DNA of 64,000 bases. Source: CAYLUN01 sp964386865 (GTDB taxonomy: Bacteria; Verrucomicrobiota; Kiritimatiellia; RFP12; UBA1067). Below, piece by piece: positions 24,541 to 33,174 of the stretch (position 1 is its first letter; every line of letters begins with the position of its first letter). The translations under genes were made by a program, and so were the position numbers. Below the pieces are notes generated by a model. The model had not been told where the DNA came from, made no database searches, and worked only from the letters and a program-made list of their open reading frames with translations. The DNA is taken from assembly GCA_964386865.1 (NCBI GenBank), contig CAYLUN010000022.1, positions 1 to 64,000 of the forward strand. Direction: 5' to 3'.

Positions 24541-25320
24541 ATGTCGTTCGAATTGACTTTCTTGGGAACGGGAACCTCGGTCGGCGTGCCGATGATCGGC
24601 TGTCACTGCGCCGTGTGCTCGTCGAAAGACCCCCGAAACACGCGCCGGCGGACCAGCCTGTACGTGAGGACCGAGCAGGCCGCGCTCGTGATCGACACGC
24701 CGCCGGACTTTCGGCAGCAGGCGCTTGACCACGGGGTCGAGCGGGTGGACGCGGTGGTGTTCACGCACGCGCACGCGGACCACATTTTCGGGTTCGACGA
24801 CATCCGCCGCTTCAACACGCTGCAGAACCGCGTGATCCCCGCCTACGCCGACGCCGAGACGCTGGAGGACGTGAAGCGGGTGTTCCACTACATCGGCAAC
24901 CGGCCCTGCCCGAAAGGGCTCTACCGGCCGCTGGTCGACTTCATCGAGATCGGCGGGCCGTTCGAGCTGGGCGACGTGCGGCTGACTCCGCTCGACGTGC
25001 AGCACGGCCGCAAGATGACGGGGTACCTGCTTGAGAGCGGCGGGCGGCGGGTGGGGTACGTGCCCGACTGCCACACGATGCCCGACCACACGGTGGAGCG
25101 CCTGTGCGGGGTGGACGTGATGATCTTGGACGCGCTGCGGTATCGGCCTCACCCGTCCCACATCTGCGTGGAGGAGAGCCTGAGTCTGTTGGCCCGCATC
25201 GGCGCCACGCGCTCGTACCTGATCCACCTCTGCCACGATGTGGATCACGGCGAACTGGAGGCGAGGCTGCCGCCGGAGGTGCGCGTGAGCTACGACGGGC
25301 TGCGCCATCGGGTGACATGA
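24541..25320 (+). CDS. PhnP-like MBL-fold metallohydrolase
   Basis: 259 residues from the ATG at 24541. The metallo-beta-lactamase fold shows FLGTGTSVGVP, then the metal motif HAHADH (His76, His78, Asp80, His81) and a later DHGEL stretch near the C-terminus. The CHCAVCSSKDPRNTRRR insert is typical of the PhnP branch, whose founding member opens phosphoribosyl cyclic phosphate. No C-P lyase genes are nearby, so the true substrate is probably another cyclic phosphodiester or unknown. The start is supported by a -10 box eight bases upstream rather than a ribosome site. Confidence 0.88.
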   Translation: MSFELTFLGTGTSVGVPMIGCHCAVCSSKDPRNTRRRTSLYVRTEQAALVIDTPPDFRQQALDHGVERVDAVVFTHAHADHIFGFDDIRRFNTLQNRVIPAYADAETLEDVKRVFHYIGNRPCPKGLYRPLVDFIEIGGPFELGDVRLTPLDVQHGRKMTGYLLESGGRRVGYVPDCHTMPDHTVERLCGVDVMILDALRYRPHPSHICVEESLSLLARIGATRSYLIHLCHDVDHGELEARLPPEVRVSYDGLRHRVT

Positions 25321-25336
25321 CAGGGCGCGCGCTTTG

Positions 25337-25345
25337 TGGTACAGT
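25337..25345 (+). promoter_or_regulatory. Extended -10 promoter element ahead of a four-gene operon
   Basis: TGG followed by TACAGT (25340-25345) matches an extended -10 element, 38 bases before the ATG at 25384. No convincing -35 box at the right distance. Confidence 0.4.
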
Positions 25346-25383
25346 GATGCGCAAGAGAAATCGACAGAGATTGGGGCTACATC

Positions 25384-26229
25384 ATGCGATTGGCGAAAAA
25401 GACGGGCGGAGGGGCGTTGCTGTTTGCGGCTGTGCTGTTGGCCGGGGCGGCGGCCGCCCAGCAGGTCGAGGTGACCATGACGCTCGCGTACACCGCGTTC
25501 GTTGTGGGCGAGCCCGTGCTCGTGCAGATCGAGGCGGTCAACGCGACGCGCGACCTGCTCGACATCGGCGGCGCGGAGTCGAAGGACGAGGTTTTCGTCG
25601 AGATCACCAAGGGCGACCGCTACAACGAGATTGACGCGTTCAACCCCGCTCCGATTGTCGGCGCGGCCCAGCTGAAGCCCGGGCAGACCTTCCGCCACAA
25701 GGTGGAGTTGGACAAGTGGTTTGCGCTCGGCGCGGAGGGCCGGTACGCGGTGCGGACCGTGCTCGTGCACAACGGCATGCGGTACGAGTCCTCGAAGAAG
25801 AGCTTCGACATCGTGCCCGGCATGCCGATTAAGGATGCGGTTCAGATGTTCTTGAAGCGGCCGAACTCGAAGCGCCTGTTCAAGCTCGTCTATTGGCACC
25901 GCAACCAGAGCGAGCGGCTCTTTCTTCGGATTGAGGACGACCCCGACGGCAAGGTGTGGGACTCGCTCGACCTGGGCACGCTGCTGCGCCTGTCAGAGCC
26001 CAAGCTGGATATTTCGCCGGACGGCGAGGTGACGGTCGTGCATCGGGCCACGCAGGACGCGTTCATACGGACCGTGCTCTGGTCGCTGCCCGATAACGTA
26101 GAAGTCGTGGAGCGCAACAACCTGCTGGATCCGGAGATTTCGGCCTCACAGCGCGTGCGCGCGCTGTACGGCGAGATGGCGGACGACGGCAAGGAAGAGA
26201 AGAAGAAGGCGTGGTGGAAGTTCTGGTGA
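25384..26229 (+). CDS. Secreted protein of unknown function
   Basis: 281 residues. A signal peptide (ending AGAAAAQQ, about residue 26) is followed by a beta-rich domain starting VEVTMTLAYTAFVVGEPVLVQIEAVN, resembling immunoglobulin-like domains, and a C-terminal half with KRLFKLVYWHRNQSERLFLRI. The end is lysine- and tryptophan-rich. I recognise no named family. It leads a run of closely spaced genes: the S41 protease starts 19 bases later, then tsaD and a nuclease-like gene. It may be a periplasmic protein. Confidence 0.8.
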   Translation: MRLAKKTGGGALLFAAVLLAGAAAAQQVEVTMTLAYTAFVVGEPVLVQIEAVNATRDLLDIGGAESKDEVFVEITKGDRYNEIDAFNPAPIVGAAQLKPGQTFRHKVELDKWFALGAEGRYAVRTVLVHNGMRYESSKKSFDIVPGMPIKDAVQMFLKRPNSKRLFKLVYWHRNQSERLFLRIEDDPDGKVWDSLDLGTLLRLSEPKLDISPDGEVTVVHRATQDAFIRTVLWSLPDNVEVVERNNLLDPEISASQRVRALYGEMADDGKEEKKKAWWKFW

Positions 26230-26248
26230 ACGCGCGAGGCGGAGCGAA

Positions 26249-27565
26249 ATGAGGGCGACGATGCAACGGTTGGCTGAGAAGCAAAGGGCAGGCGCGCTGC
26301 GAGCGGTGGCGGCTGTGGGGCTGCTGGCGGCGGCCGGCGGGTGCGTGGCGCCGCGCGCCGGAGACGCGGCGGCGGCCCGCGAAGCCGATCCGCGGCTGCG
26401 CGAGGAGGCGTTCGACGATCTGGCGGTCTTGACCGAGGCAATGCTGCTTGTGCGGCGGTATTACGTGGAGGAGAAGCCGTTTCGGGATGTGGTGTACGGG
26501 GCGATCGACGGCATGCTTGGTGAGCTCGACCCGAACAGCTCGTTCTTGCCGCCGCAGCCGCTGGCGAATCTCGAAGAGGAGACGAAGGGCAGTTTCGGGG
26601 GGATCGGCGTGAGTGTCGGGGTGGAGAGCGGCGGCGTCAAGGTGATCGCCCCGATCGAGGACTCTCCCGCGTTCAGGGCCGGCATCCATGCGGGCGATAC
26701 CATCATGGCGGTGAACGGCAAGAAGCTGGAGGGGGTTTCGGTCGACGAGGCGGTCAAGGCGATGCGCGGAGACAGGGGCACCCCGGTGAAGGTGACGGTG
26801 TTGCGCCCGAACGGCGACAAGGTCGACGTGTCTCTGGTGCGCGACGACATCAAGCTGACGCCCGTGAAAGGCGTAAAGGCCTTGGGCGACGGCATCGGCT
26901 ACCTGCGCATCACGCAGTTCAACGAGCCGGCGGTGGCGGATTTCGGCAAAGCGCTGGCGGCGCTCGAAAAGGAGAAGATCACCGACCTCATCATCGACCT
27001 GCGCGACAATCCCGGCGGGCTCCTTGAAGCGGCGGTCGGCGTGGCAGAGCAGATCCTGCCCCGCGGCAGGGAGATCGTGACGGTGCGCGGGCGCGACGGC
27101 GTGGAGCCCCAGCAGCGGTATGAGGCCGGGCCCTGCGAGCGCCGCTGCACGGACGTGCCGATCGCGGTGCTGGTGAACGGGGGGAGCGCGAGCGCCTCGG
27201 AGATCCTGGCGGGCGCGCTGCAGGCGCACAAGCGGGCCGTGCTCGTGGGCGAGAAGACCTACGGCAAGGCGTCGGTTCAGAACATCATCAAGCTGGCGCT
27301 CCGCCCCGACTGCGCCGTGCGGCTGACCACCGGCTTCTACTATACGCCGGACGGCAAGATGATTCACGGTGTGGGGATCGCGCCGGACATCCAAGTCGAC
27401 GTGACGAAGGCGGAGTGGCGGCAGGCCCAGATGCGCCGGCTCTACGAGGAGATGCCGGGCGCGTCTGCCGGCGGCATGCAGAAGATGATGGACGGCGTCA
27501 AGGACGAGCAGTTGGAGCGCGCGAAGAGCGTGCTGAAGGGCGCGCGCATTCTGAACAAAGGCTGA
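26249..27565 (+). CDS. S41 family C-terminal processing protease (CtpA-like lipoprotein)
   Basis: 438 residues, GGAGCGAA ahead of the ATG. A signal with lipobox AAAGGC gives a lipidated Cys32. The PDZ domain lies at about 115-200 (GGIGVSVGVE, AGIHAGDTIMAVNGKKLEG). The protease core carries the Ser-Lys dyad: Ser315 in NGGSASASE and Lys340 in EKTYGKASVQ. Such enzymes trim the C-termini of periplasmic or outer-membrane proteins and act in quality control. The last 50 residues are helical. The gene is in a tight operon 20 bases ahead of tsaD. Confidence 0.95.
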   Translation: MRATMQRLAEKQRAGALRAVAAVGLLAAAGGCVAPRAGDAAAAREADPRLREEAFDDLAVLTEAMLLVRRYYVEEKPFRDVVYGAIDGMLGELDPNSSFLPPQPLANLEEETKGSFGGIGVSVGVESGGVKVIAPIEDSPAFRAGIHAGDTIMAVNGKKLEGVSVDEAVKAMRGDRGTPVKVTVLRPNGDKVDVSLVRDDIKLTPVKGVKALGDGIGYLRITQFNEPAVADFGKALAALEKEKITDLIIDLRDNPGGLLEAAVGVAEQILPRGREIVTVRGRDGVEPQQRYEAGPCERRCTDVPIAVLVNGGSASASEILAGALQAHKRAVLVGEKTYGKASVQNIIKLALRPDCAVRLTTGFYYTPDGKMIHGVGIAPDIQVDVTKAEWRQAQMRRLYEEMPGASAGGMQKMMDGVKDEQLERAKSVLKGARILNKG

Positions 27566-27585
27566 GCGGGCGGGAAGGCTGTCGC

Positions 27586-28671
27586 ATGGTTGTGCTGGGA
27601 ATAGAGACGTCCTGTGACGAGTCGGCGGCGGCGGTTGTCGAGGACGGCAAGAGGGTGCTGTCGAGCGTCGTTTACAGTCAGGTGCCGCTGCACCAGCCCT
27701 ACGGCGGAGTCGTGCCCGAGATCGCCTCGCGCAGCCACGTGGAGAAGATTCCGGGCGTGATCCGCGAGGCGCTGAGCCTTGCGTTTGGCGGCGATCTGGC
27801 GTCCGAGGTGAGGCCGGAGTGGTGGGAACGGATCGACGCTGTGGCGGTGACTTACGGCCCGGGTTTGGCCAGCTCGCTGATCGTGGGGCTCTCGGCCGCC
27901 AAAGGGCTGGCGCTGAGCCTCGGACGGCCGCTGATCGGCGTCAACCACCTCGAGGCGCACATCCATTCCGTCTTTTTGAGCCCGGACGCGCCAGACCCGC
28001 GCGACGTGTGCCCGCTGCTGGCGCTCGTAGTTTCAGGGGGGCACACGTGCTGGGTCGACGTGCCGGCGCCGGGCGACTACCGGGTGATCGGGCAGACGTT
28101 GGACGATGCGGCGGGCGAGGCGTTCGATAAGGCGGCCAAGCTTCTGGGGCTGGGATATCCCGGCGGGCCGGCGATCGACCGGGCGGCCAGGCAGGCGTCG
28201 GGGCTCGGCGCGATGGCGTTTCCGAAAGGGCGGCCGCGGCCGGGCACGCCTGCCATCGGCGCGCTGCGCGCGGAGCTCTGCGTGAGTTTCAGCGGGCTGA
28301 AGACGTCGCTGATGTACCGCTTGCGCGAGCGCCCGCCCTGCGGTGAGGGCGAGGTGGCTGAGATCGCGGCCGCGTATCAGGAGGCGATCGTCGGGGCGCT
28401 TGCTGAGCGGTGCGAGCGGGCGCTTCAGGGCGGCGGCTACCGCGCGCTCGCCGTGGGCGGCGGCGTGTCGCTGAACCGGCGGCTGCGCGAGCAGGTGGGG
28501 CGGGTGGCGCGCGAGGCGGGCGTGCGGCTGCTGCTCGCGGAGCCGCGGTTCTGCGGTGACAACGCGGCCATGATCGCGGGCCTGGCTGGCGCCGGTGGCG
28601 GCGTCAGGGGGGGAGGGGCGATGAGGTTGGACGTGGCGCCGGCGTTGGAGGTGGGCTCGTGCTTGGAGTAA
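27586..28671 (+). CDS. tsaD: tRNA N6-adenosine threonylcarbamoyltransferase TsaD
   Basis: 361 residues from the ATG at 27586; the upstream open extension overlaps the protease gene and is not the start. TsaD transfers threonylcarbamoyl to A37 of ANN-decoding tRNAs, with TsaB and TsaE. The ASKHA fold opens with VLGIETSCDESAAAVV, and the metal-binding HLEAH gives His121 and His125. VSGGHT, AGEAFDKAAKLLGLGYPGG and ALAVGGGVSLN follow as in the family. The last residues overlap the next gene by 13 bases. It is a housekeeping gene and anchors the operon. Confidence 0.97.
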   Translation: MVVLGIETSCDESAAAVVEDGKRVLSSVVYSQVPLHQPYGGVVPEIASRSHVEKIPGVIREALSLAFGGDLASEVRPEWWERIDAVAVTYGPGLASSLIVGLSAAKGLALSLGRPLIGVNHLEAHIHSVFLSPDAPDPRDVCPLLALVVSGGHTCWVDVPAPGDYRVIGQTLDDAAGEAFDKAAKLLGLGYPGGPAIDRAARQASGLGAMAFPKGRPRPGTPAIGALRAELCVSFSGLKTSLMYRLRERPPCGEGEVAEIAAAYQEAIVGALAERCERALQGGGYRALAVGGGVSLNRRLREQVGRVAREAGVRLLLAEPRFCGDNAAMIAGLAGAGGGVRGGGAMRLDVAPALEVGSCLE

Positions 28672-29720
28672 CGGATTGGGCGCGCCGCCTGGGCCGGATC
28701 GCGGTGATCGGGTGCGTGGCGCTGCTGTGGGCGGCGCCCGCCTGGTGTAGCCCTCGTTCGCTGGTTGTGGCGAGCTGGAACGTCGAGAACCTGTTCGACA
28801 CGCAGGACGACCCGGCGGTGGAGGGCGACGACGGGTATACGCCCCGCGGCTGGAGCCGGTGGACGGAGGCCCGGTACGCGCTCAAGCTGGAGCACCTCGC
28901 CCAGGTGATCGCCGCGATGCGCCCGGACGTCCTCTGCCTGACGGAGGTCGAAAACCGCAGCGTGCTGACGGATCTGGTGCGGACGCTGCGCGAGCGGAAC
29001 GGCTACGACCTGCCGGTGATCGTGCATCGCGACGGCGGCGACGTGCGCGGAATCGATGTGGCGATGCTCGCCAAAGTGGCGCCCGCCGCGACGAACTGGT
29101 TCTGCGCCGTAGCGGGCCAGCGAGACGTGTTGGCGTGCGATTTCGACTTCGAAGGTCGGCGGCTGACGGTGCTGGCCAACCACTGGAAGTCCCAGCTGGG
29201 CAAGAAGGAGGAGAGCGACGGCATCCGGGCCCGGGAGGCGCAGTCCGTGCGGGCTTTCCTGGACGGGCGGCTAAAGGCCGACCCGGCTGCGGCAATCCTC
29301 GTCGCCGGCGACTTCAACGATTCCCCGGCTTCGGCCATTCTGACGGAGGCGGCGGGCTTTTCGCTCGATGACCGGCTGGTGCGGGAGGACGGGGCCCGGC
29401 GCCTGCTTTACAATCTGTCGGGCGGGCTGACGGAATCGGCGCGCAGCACCTACTACTACTCCCCGGCCCAGCAGTGGAGCGCGCTGGACTCCATGAGCGT
29501 GACGCGCGGCATGCTGGACGGGGTTGAGCCGGCGTCGCCCTGGCGCGTGCGGCGCGCGGCCTACGGGGTCTTCAAGCTGCCCGGACAGTGTTCGCAGTCC
29601 GGCGCTCCGCTGCCGTTCCGGCGGGTGAGGAACAAGGAGGTCGGCGATGTCTATCTGACGGGGTACTCCGACCATTTTCCGCTGCGCGCAGAGCTCGAGG
29701 CGGCGGAGCGGGCGCCTTGA
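28659..29720 (+). CDS. Secreted endonuclease/exonuclease/phosphatase-family protein
   Basis: 353 residues from a GTG start inside the end of tsaD, with GGAGGTGG upstream. A signal-like hydrophobic stretch (about 12-30) precedes the fold. EEP motifs are ASWNVENLFD (Asn), CLTEVEN (metal Glu), VAGDFNDSP (Asp-Asn pair) and GYSDHFPL (terminal Asp-His). The family includes nucleases and lipid phosphatases; the leader suggests extracytoplasmic action on DNA, RNA or a phosphorylated metabolite. The substrate is not identifiable. Confidence 0.88.
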   Translation: MLGVTDWARRLGRIAVIGCVALLWAAPAWCSPRSLVVASWNVENLFDTQDDPAVEGDDGYTPRGWSRWTEARYALKLEHLAQVIAAMRPDVLCLTEVENRSVLTDLVRTLRERNGYDLPVIVHRDGGDVRGIDVAMLAKVAPAATNWFCAVAGQRDVLACDFDFEGRRLTVLANHWKSQLGKKEESDGIRAREAQSVRAFLDGRLKADPAAAILVAGDFNDSPASAILTEAAGFSLDDRLVREDGARRLLYNLSGGLTESARSTYYYSPAQQWSALDSMSVTRGMLDGVEPASPWRVRRAAYGVFKLPGQCSQSGAPLPFRRVRNKEVGDVYLTGYSDHFPLRAELEAAERAP

Positions 29721-29841
29721 CCTGGCTCTTTGCCCGGTGCATGCTTGCGGAACGTTGAAGAACAGGATAAGATGGTTCACTTATTAGTAACAGTCGGTTC
29801 GGTCATCCCTGGCAGGGCAGAGGCTGAAACGGCACGTGTGG

Positions 29842-32800
29842 ATGGGTGCAGAGATGACTACAGGCTTCAAATCGGCGTCGATTGAGAAACGCAGGCTGGA
29901 CTGGATCGTATCCTTGGGCTTGGGCCTGTTGGCGGCCGTGGTCTACGGGTTGACTCTGTCGAAAGGGGTTTTCCCGGGCGAGTCGGCGCACCTGATGACT
30001 GTCTATAGCGGGATTGAGACGCTCGAGCTCCCGCTCCACCCGCTGTGGGGCGGGATTGTCTCGTGGCTGAGCGGTCTCCCCGTGCTCACGCTGCCGCTGC
30101 GGCTGAACCTCTTCAGCCTGGTCTGCTCCTGCGTGTCTGTCGTGTTAATGTACAGGATCATGTCGTTCCTGATCCACGACACGATCTCGGAAGAGTACTC
30201 GGTCGAGTACGCGCCACGCGTGTCTGTCTGGGCGGGCGTGGTGTCGGCGCTGGCGTTCCAGTTCGCGGTGCCGGTGTGGCAGGCTGCCACACACCTGCAG
30301 TACCAGGGCTTCGATCTGATGCTGGCGCTTATCGCGGCCTATCTGCTGGTGCTCTACGCGGCTCACCGGTGGACGTGGGCGCTGGTTGCCTTCTCCCTGC
30401 TGTACGGGGCGGGGATTGTGGAGTCGGTCATTTTCGTCCCGCTGTCGCCGGTGATGCTGACATTCCTCATCTATGTCTTGTGGAAAAACGGGCAGCTGAG
30501 CCTGCCTCGCGTGGCCTGGATGGGCGTTCTGGCCGCGCTCGGCATGGGCCTCTACTATGTTTTCTCGTGGCAGTTCTTCAAGTCTAGCGACAGCTCGGTG
30601 CTCGGCTTCAAGAGCGTCATGGACGTGATGGTGTCGGTGTGGAAGAGCCAGGTGCTCCAGCTGCGGTCGGGCCTGCCGCGCGTGGGCTGGCTGATCCTGC
30701 TGATGATGAGCGTCGTCCCGTGGGTGGCGGGCGGGTTCGCATCGTTCCGCGCGCTGAACAACGAGCGGTCGTGGAGCCAGTACATTCTCCACTTCACGCT
30801 GAGCGTGATTACGGTGCTGGGCCTGACGAACGCGCCCATTTCGCCGTGGGAGATCCTGAAGCCTTACGGCCGGCTGCCCGTCTGCTCGTACGCGATGCTC
30901 GCGATGGTGGCCGGCTACCTCGTGGCCTACTGGTACCTGCTTCTGAAGGTGAAGCGTCCGAAGCGGGGCAACGAGACGTCGGCGCTGACCAAGCAAGCCG
31001 GGGACTGGCTGGGCCTGCTCCTGGCCTATCCGATGGCAGGCATTGTGGCGCTGGCGGCGATCATCAACGTGTTCGAGTGCGGCGGCTCGCGGGGCGCGTT
31101 CGCGGACAGGTGCGCCCAGGAGATCTTGGACCGGATGGGAAGCCGCACGTGGCTGGTGACGGACGGCACGCTGGACCCGCACCTCCAGCTTCTGGCGCGT
31201 GAGCGCGGCCTCGAGCTGAACTTGCTCTGCCTGCAAAAGGACATGAGCCCCTACTACTTGAAACACATGGCGAGCCTGATCGAACGGAAGGGCTTGTTCG
31301 CGGCGGGGGACCTGCAGCGCATGAAGAGCACGCTGGATCTGGGCGTGCTGCCTTTCATCCAAGACTGGTTCGCCATGGACAAGGAGATCGAGAAGAAGGT
31401 CGCGGTCTTCGGCGTGCCCGACTTCTGGTACACGGCGGGCATTACGCCCGTGCCGGAGTTCATGTTCTTTGCGGGGTGCCGAGACATCCGGACGCTGAAA
31501 GACAAGCCCCTGCTCGCGGAGTATCAGAAGTTCTGGGACGAGATGGGCAAGGTGCTGCCGAAGAACGAGAAGGCGACGCAGGATCCGACCCTGACGCTCC
31601 GGGCGAACATGCGCCGCCACGTGGGGTTCGTGGCGAACAATCTGGGCGTGCTGCTGGAGGATCTTGAGAACGACAAGGACGCCTACGCGGTCTACACGTT
31701 CGTGCACAGCAAATGGGACCCCGAAAACATCTCGTCGCTCTTCAACCGCTTCGAAATGGCCCGGCGCGGCGTGGCGGCGGCTAGCGCCAGCAAAGAGCTG
31801 ATTGAGCGCGAGCTGAAAGATTTCGTCGGCAACCTGAAGCAGCGCTATCCGCTGTGGTCGCTGTCGCGCTTCTTCGGCTACGTCCGGTCGCCGGAGCTGT
31901 TCGCTCGGCTGGGCTGGGGCTGGGCGCTGTCCGGCCAGCAGGGCGCTGCGCTGGCCGGCATCAACCGGGCCATCAACCTGCTGCCGACGGACCAGCGGGT
32001 GAACGCGATGCAGACGATGGCCGCGATCTACGCGCTGTCGGATGACCGGAGCAAAACCGAGGCGGTCTACCAGGACATCATGAAGAGCGATCCCGGCAAC
32101 CGCACGGCCATGCTGGGCCTGGCCCGCTTGGCGGTTCAGGAAGGCGCGATGGAGAAGGCCAAGGCGTGGCTCGAGAAAGCGGCCAAGTCCGAGGATAAGC
32201 GCGGCGTGCTGGGCGTGGAGTGGGCGGTCATCCACCTGATGAACAACGATGTGGGCAAGGCTCGCCTGGCGCTTCAGGAGGCGACCGACCTACAGCCGAA
32301 GAACCTGCAGGCGTGGGCGATGCTGGCCATGGTGCAGCTGCAGCAGGATGAGGCCGAGGACGTTGAGAAAGTGCTGCTGCCCAAGATGGAGAGCGTGGCC
32401 GGCACCGTCGACGACTACTTCATCCAGATCACGCGCGCCCAAGTGGCCATGAAGAAGGGCAAGAATTTCCAGCGTGCAGCCCGCGAGGGCTTCATCCGCG
32501 CGTCCATGCTGCGGCCGGACGTCCCGGGCGTCAAGGACATGATCCTGCAGCTGGACATCGCCATGAACGACCAGGAGGGCGCGGAGCTGCACGCGCGGCA
32601 GGTGCTGCGGGTCAACCGCAAGCATTCGCTGGCGAACTATGTGATGGGCTCGCTCCGCCTGCAGGAGGGCTCGTACGGCGAGGCGGAGGACTTCTTGCGG
32701 CGCAGCGTGGACACCAACCCGAGCGCGGCGGCCCTGAACGACCTGGCGGAGGTGCTGCGGCGCATCCGCAAGTTCGAGGAGGCGGAACGGTTCTCGCGGA

Positions 32801-33099
32801 TGGCCGTCGAAAAGAGCCCGGATCTGTATGTGGCCTGGGAGACGCTCGGCGCGACGCTGCTGGACTTGAACAAGAACCTCGACGAGGCCGAGCGGGTCGT
32901 GAAGAAGGCGATGGAGCTTTATGGCGACGACCTGCGTATTCGCATCACGCTGGCCCGCATCCTCCTCAAGAAGGGCGAAATCGAGCGCGCCCGCGAGCTG
33001 ATCCGGCAGGTCAAGAACCGGCAAGGCGAACTGACGAAGTTCGATCAGGCGGAGCTGGCCAAGCTAGCCGAAGAGGCCTCTTCTGGGCGCAGCCGCTGA
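29842..33099 (+). CDS. Large membrane protein with DUF2723-like N-terminus and C-terminal TPR repeats
   Basis: 1085 residues from the ATG at 29842; an ATG at 29854 and a GTG at 29836 are equally possible. Residues about 15-400 form roughly eleven to twelve membrane helices; the first loop FPGESAHLMTVYSG and HPLWGGIVSWLSGLP match the DUF2723 family, related to protein O-mannosyltransferase-like membrane enzymes. A soluble part of about 150 residues follows, then at least ten tetratricopeptide units to the end. It may glycosylate exported proteins or act as a membrane scaffold. It stands alone between two operons. Confidence 0.75.
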   Translation: MGAEMTTGFKSASIEKRRLDWIVSLGLGLLAAVVYGLTLSKGVFPGESAHLMTVYSGIETLELPLHPLWGGIVSWLSGLPVLTLPLRLNLFSLVCSCVSVVLMYRIMSFLIHDTISEEYSVEYAPRVSVWAGVVSALAFQFAVPVWQAATHLQYQGFDLMLALIAAYLLVLYAAHRWTWALVAFSLLYGAGIVESVIFVPLSPVMLTFLIYVLWKNGQLSLPRVAWMGVLAALGMGLYYVFSWQFFKSSDSSVLGFKSVMDVMVSVWKSQVLQLRSGLPRVGWLILLMMSVVPWVAGGFASFRALNNERSWSQYILHFTLSVITVLGLTNAPISPWEILKPYGRLPVCSYAMLAMVAGYLVAYWYLLLKVKRPKRGNETSALTKQAGDWLGLLLAYPMAGIVALAAIINVFECGGSRGAFADRCAQEILDRMGSRTWLVTDGTLDPHLQLLARERGLELNLLCLQKDMSPYYLKHMASLIERKGLFAAGDLQRMKSTLDLGVLPFIQDWFAMDKEIEKKVAVFGVPDFWYTAGITPVPEFMFFAGCRDIRTLKDKPLLAEYQKFWDEMGKVLPKNEKATQDPTLTLRANMRRHVGFVANNLGVLLEDLENDKDAYAVYTFVHSKWDPENISSLFNRFEMARRGVAAASASKELIERELKDFVGNLKQRYPLWSLSRFFGYVRSPELFARLGWGWALSGQQGAALAGINRAINLLPTDQRVNAMQTMAAIYALSDDRSKTEAVYQDIMKSDPGNRTAMLGLARLAVQEGAMEKAKAWLEKAAKSEDKRGVLGVEWAVIHLMNNDVGKARLALQEATDLQPKNLQAWAMLAMVQLQQDEAEDVEKVLLPKMESVAGTVDDYFIQITRAQVAMKKGKNFQRAAREGFIRASMLRPDVPGVKDMILQLDIAMNDQEGAELHARQVLRVNRKHSLANYVMGSLRLQEGSYGEAEDFLRRSVDTNPSAAALNDLAEVLRRIRKFEEAERFSRMAVEKSPDLYVAWETLGATLLDLNKNLDEAERVVKKAMELYGDDLRIRITLARILLKKGEIERARELIRQVKNRQGELTKFDQAELAKLAEEASSGRSR

Positions 33100-33154
33100 G
33101 CGCCGGCCGAGCTTCCTGCAGACGTGTGTTCGTGTGGCGTTGCGCACGCGGATG

Positions 33155-33163
33155 TGGTATAGT
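33155..33163 (+). promoter_or_regulatory. Extended -10 promoter of the tetrapyrrole operon
   Basis: TGG followed by TATAGT (33158-33163) lies 11 bases before the ATG at 33175, so the 5' leader would be only a few bases long. No strong -35 box. Confidence 0.5.
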
Positions 33164-33174
33164 CCGCCCCGCCT

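Noticed and set aside
24541..25320. C-P lyase pathway membership of the PhnP-like protein
   Set aside because: No phn genes are nearby, and PhnP-like MBL proteins occur widely without that pathway.
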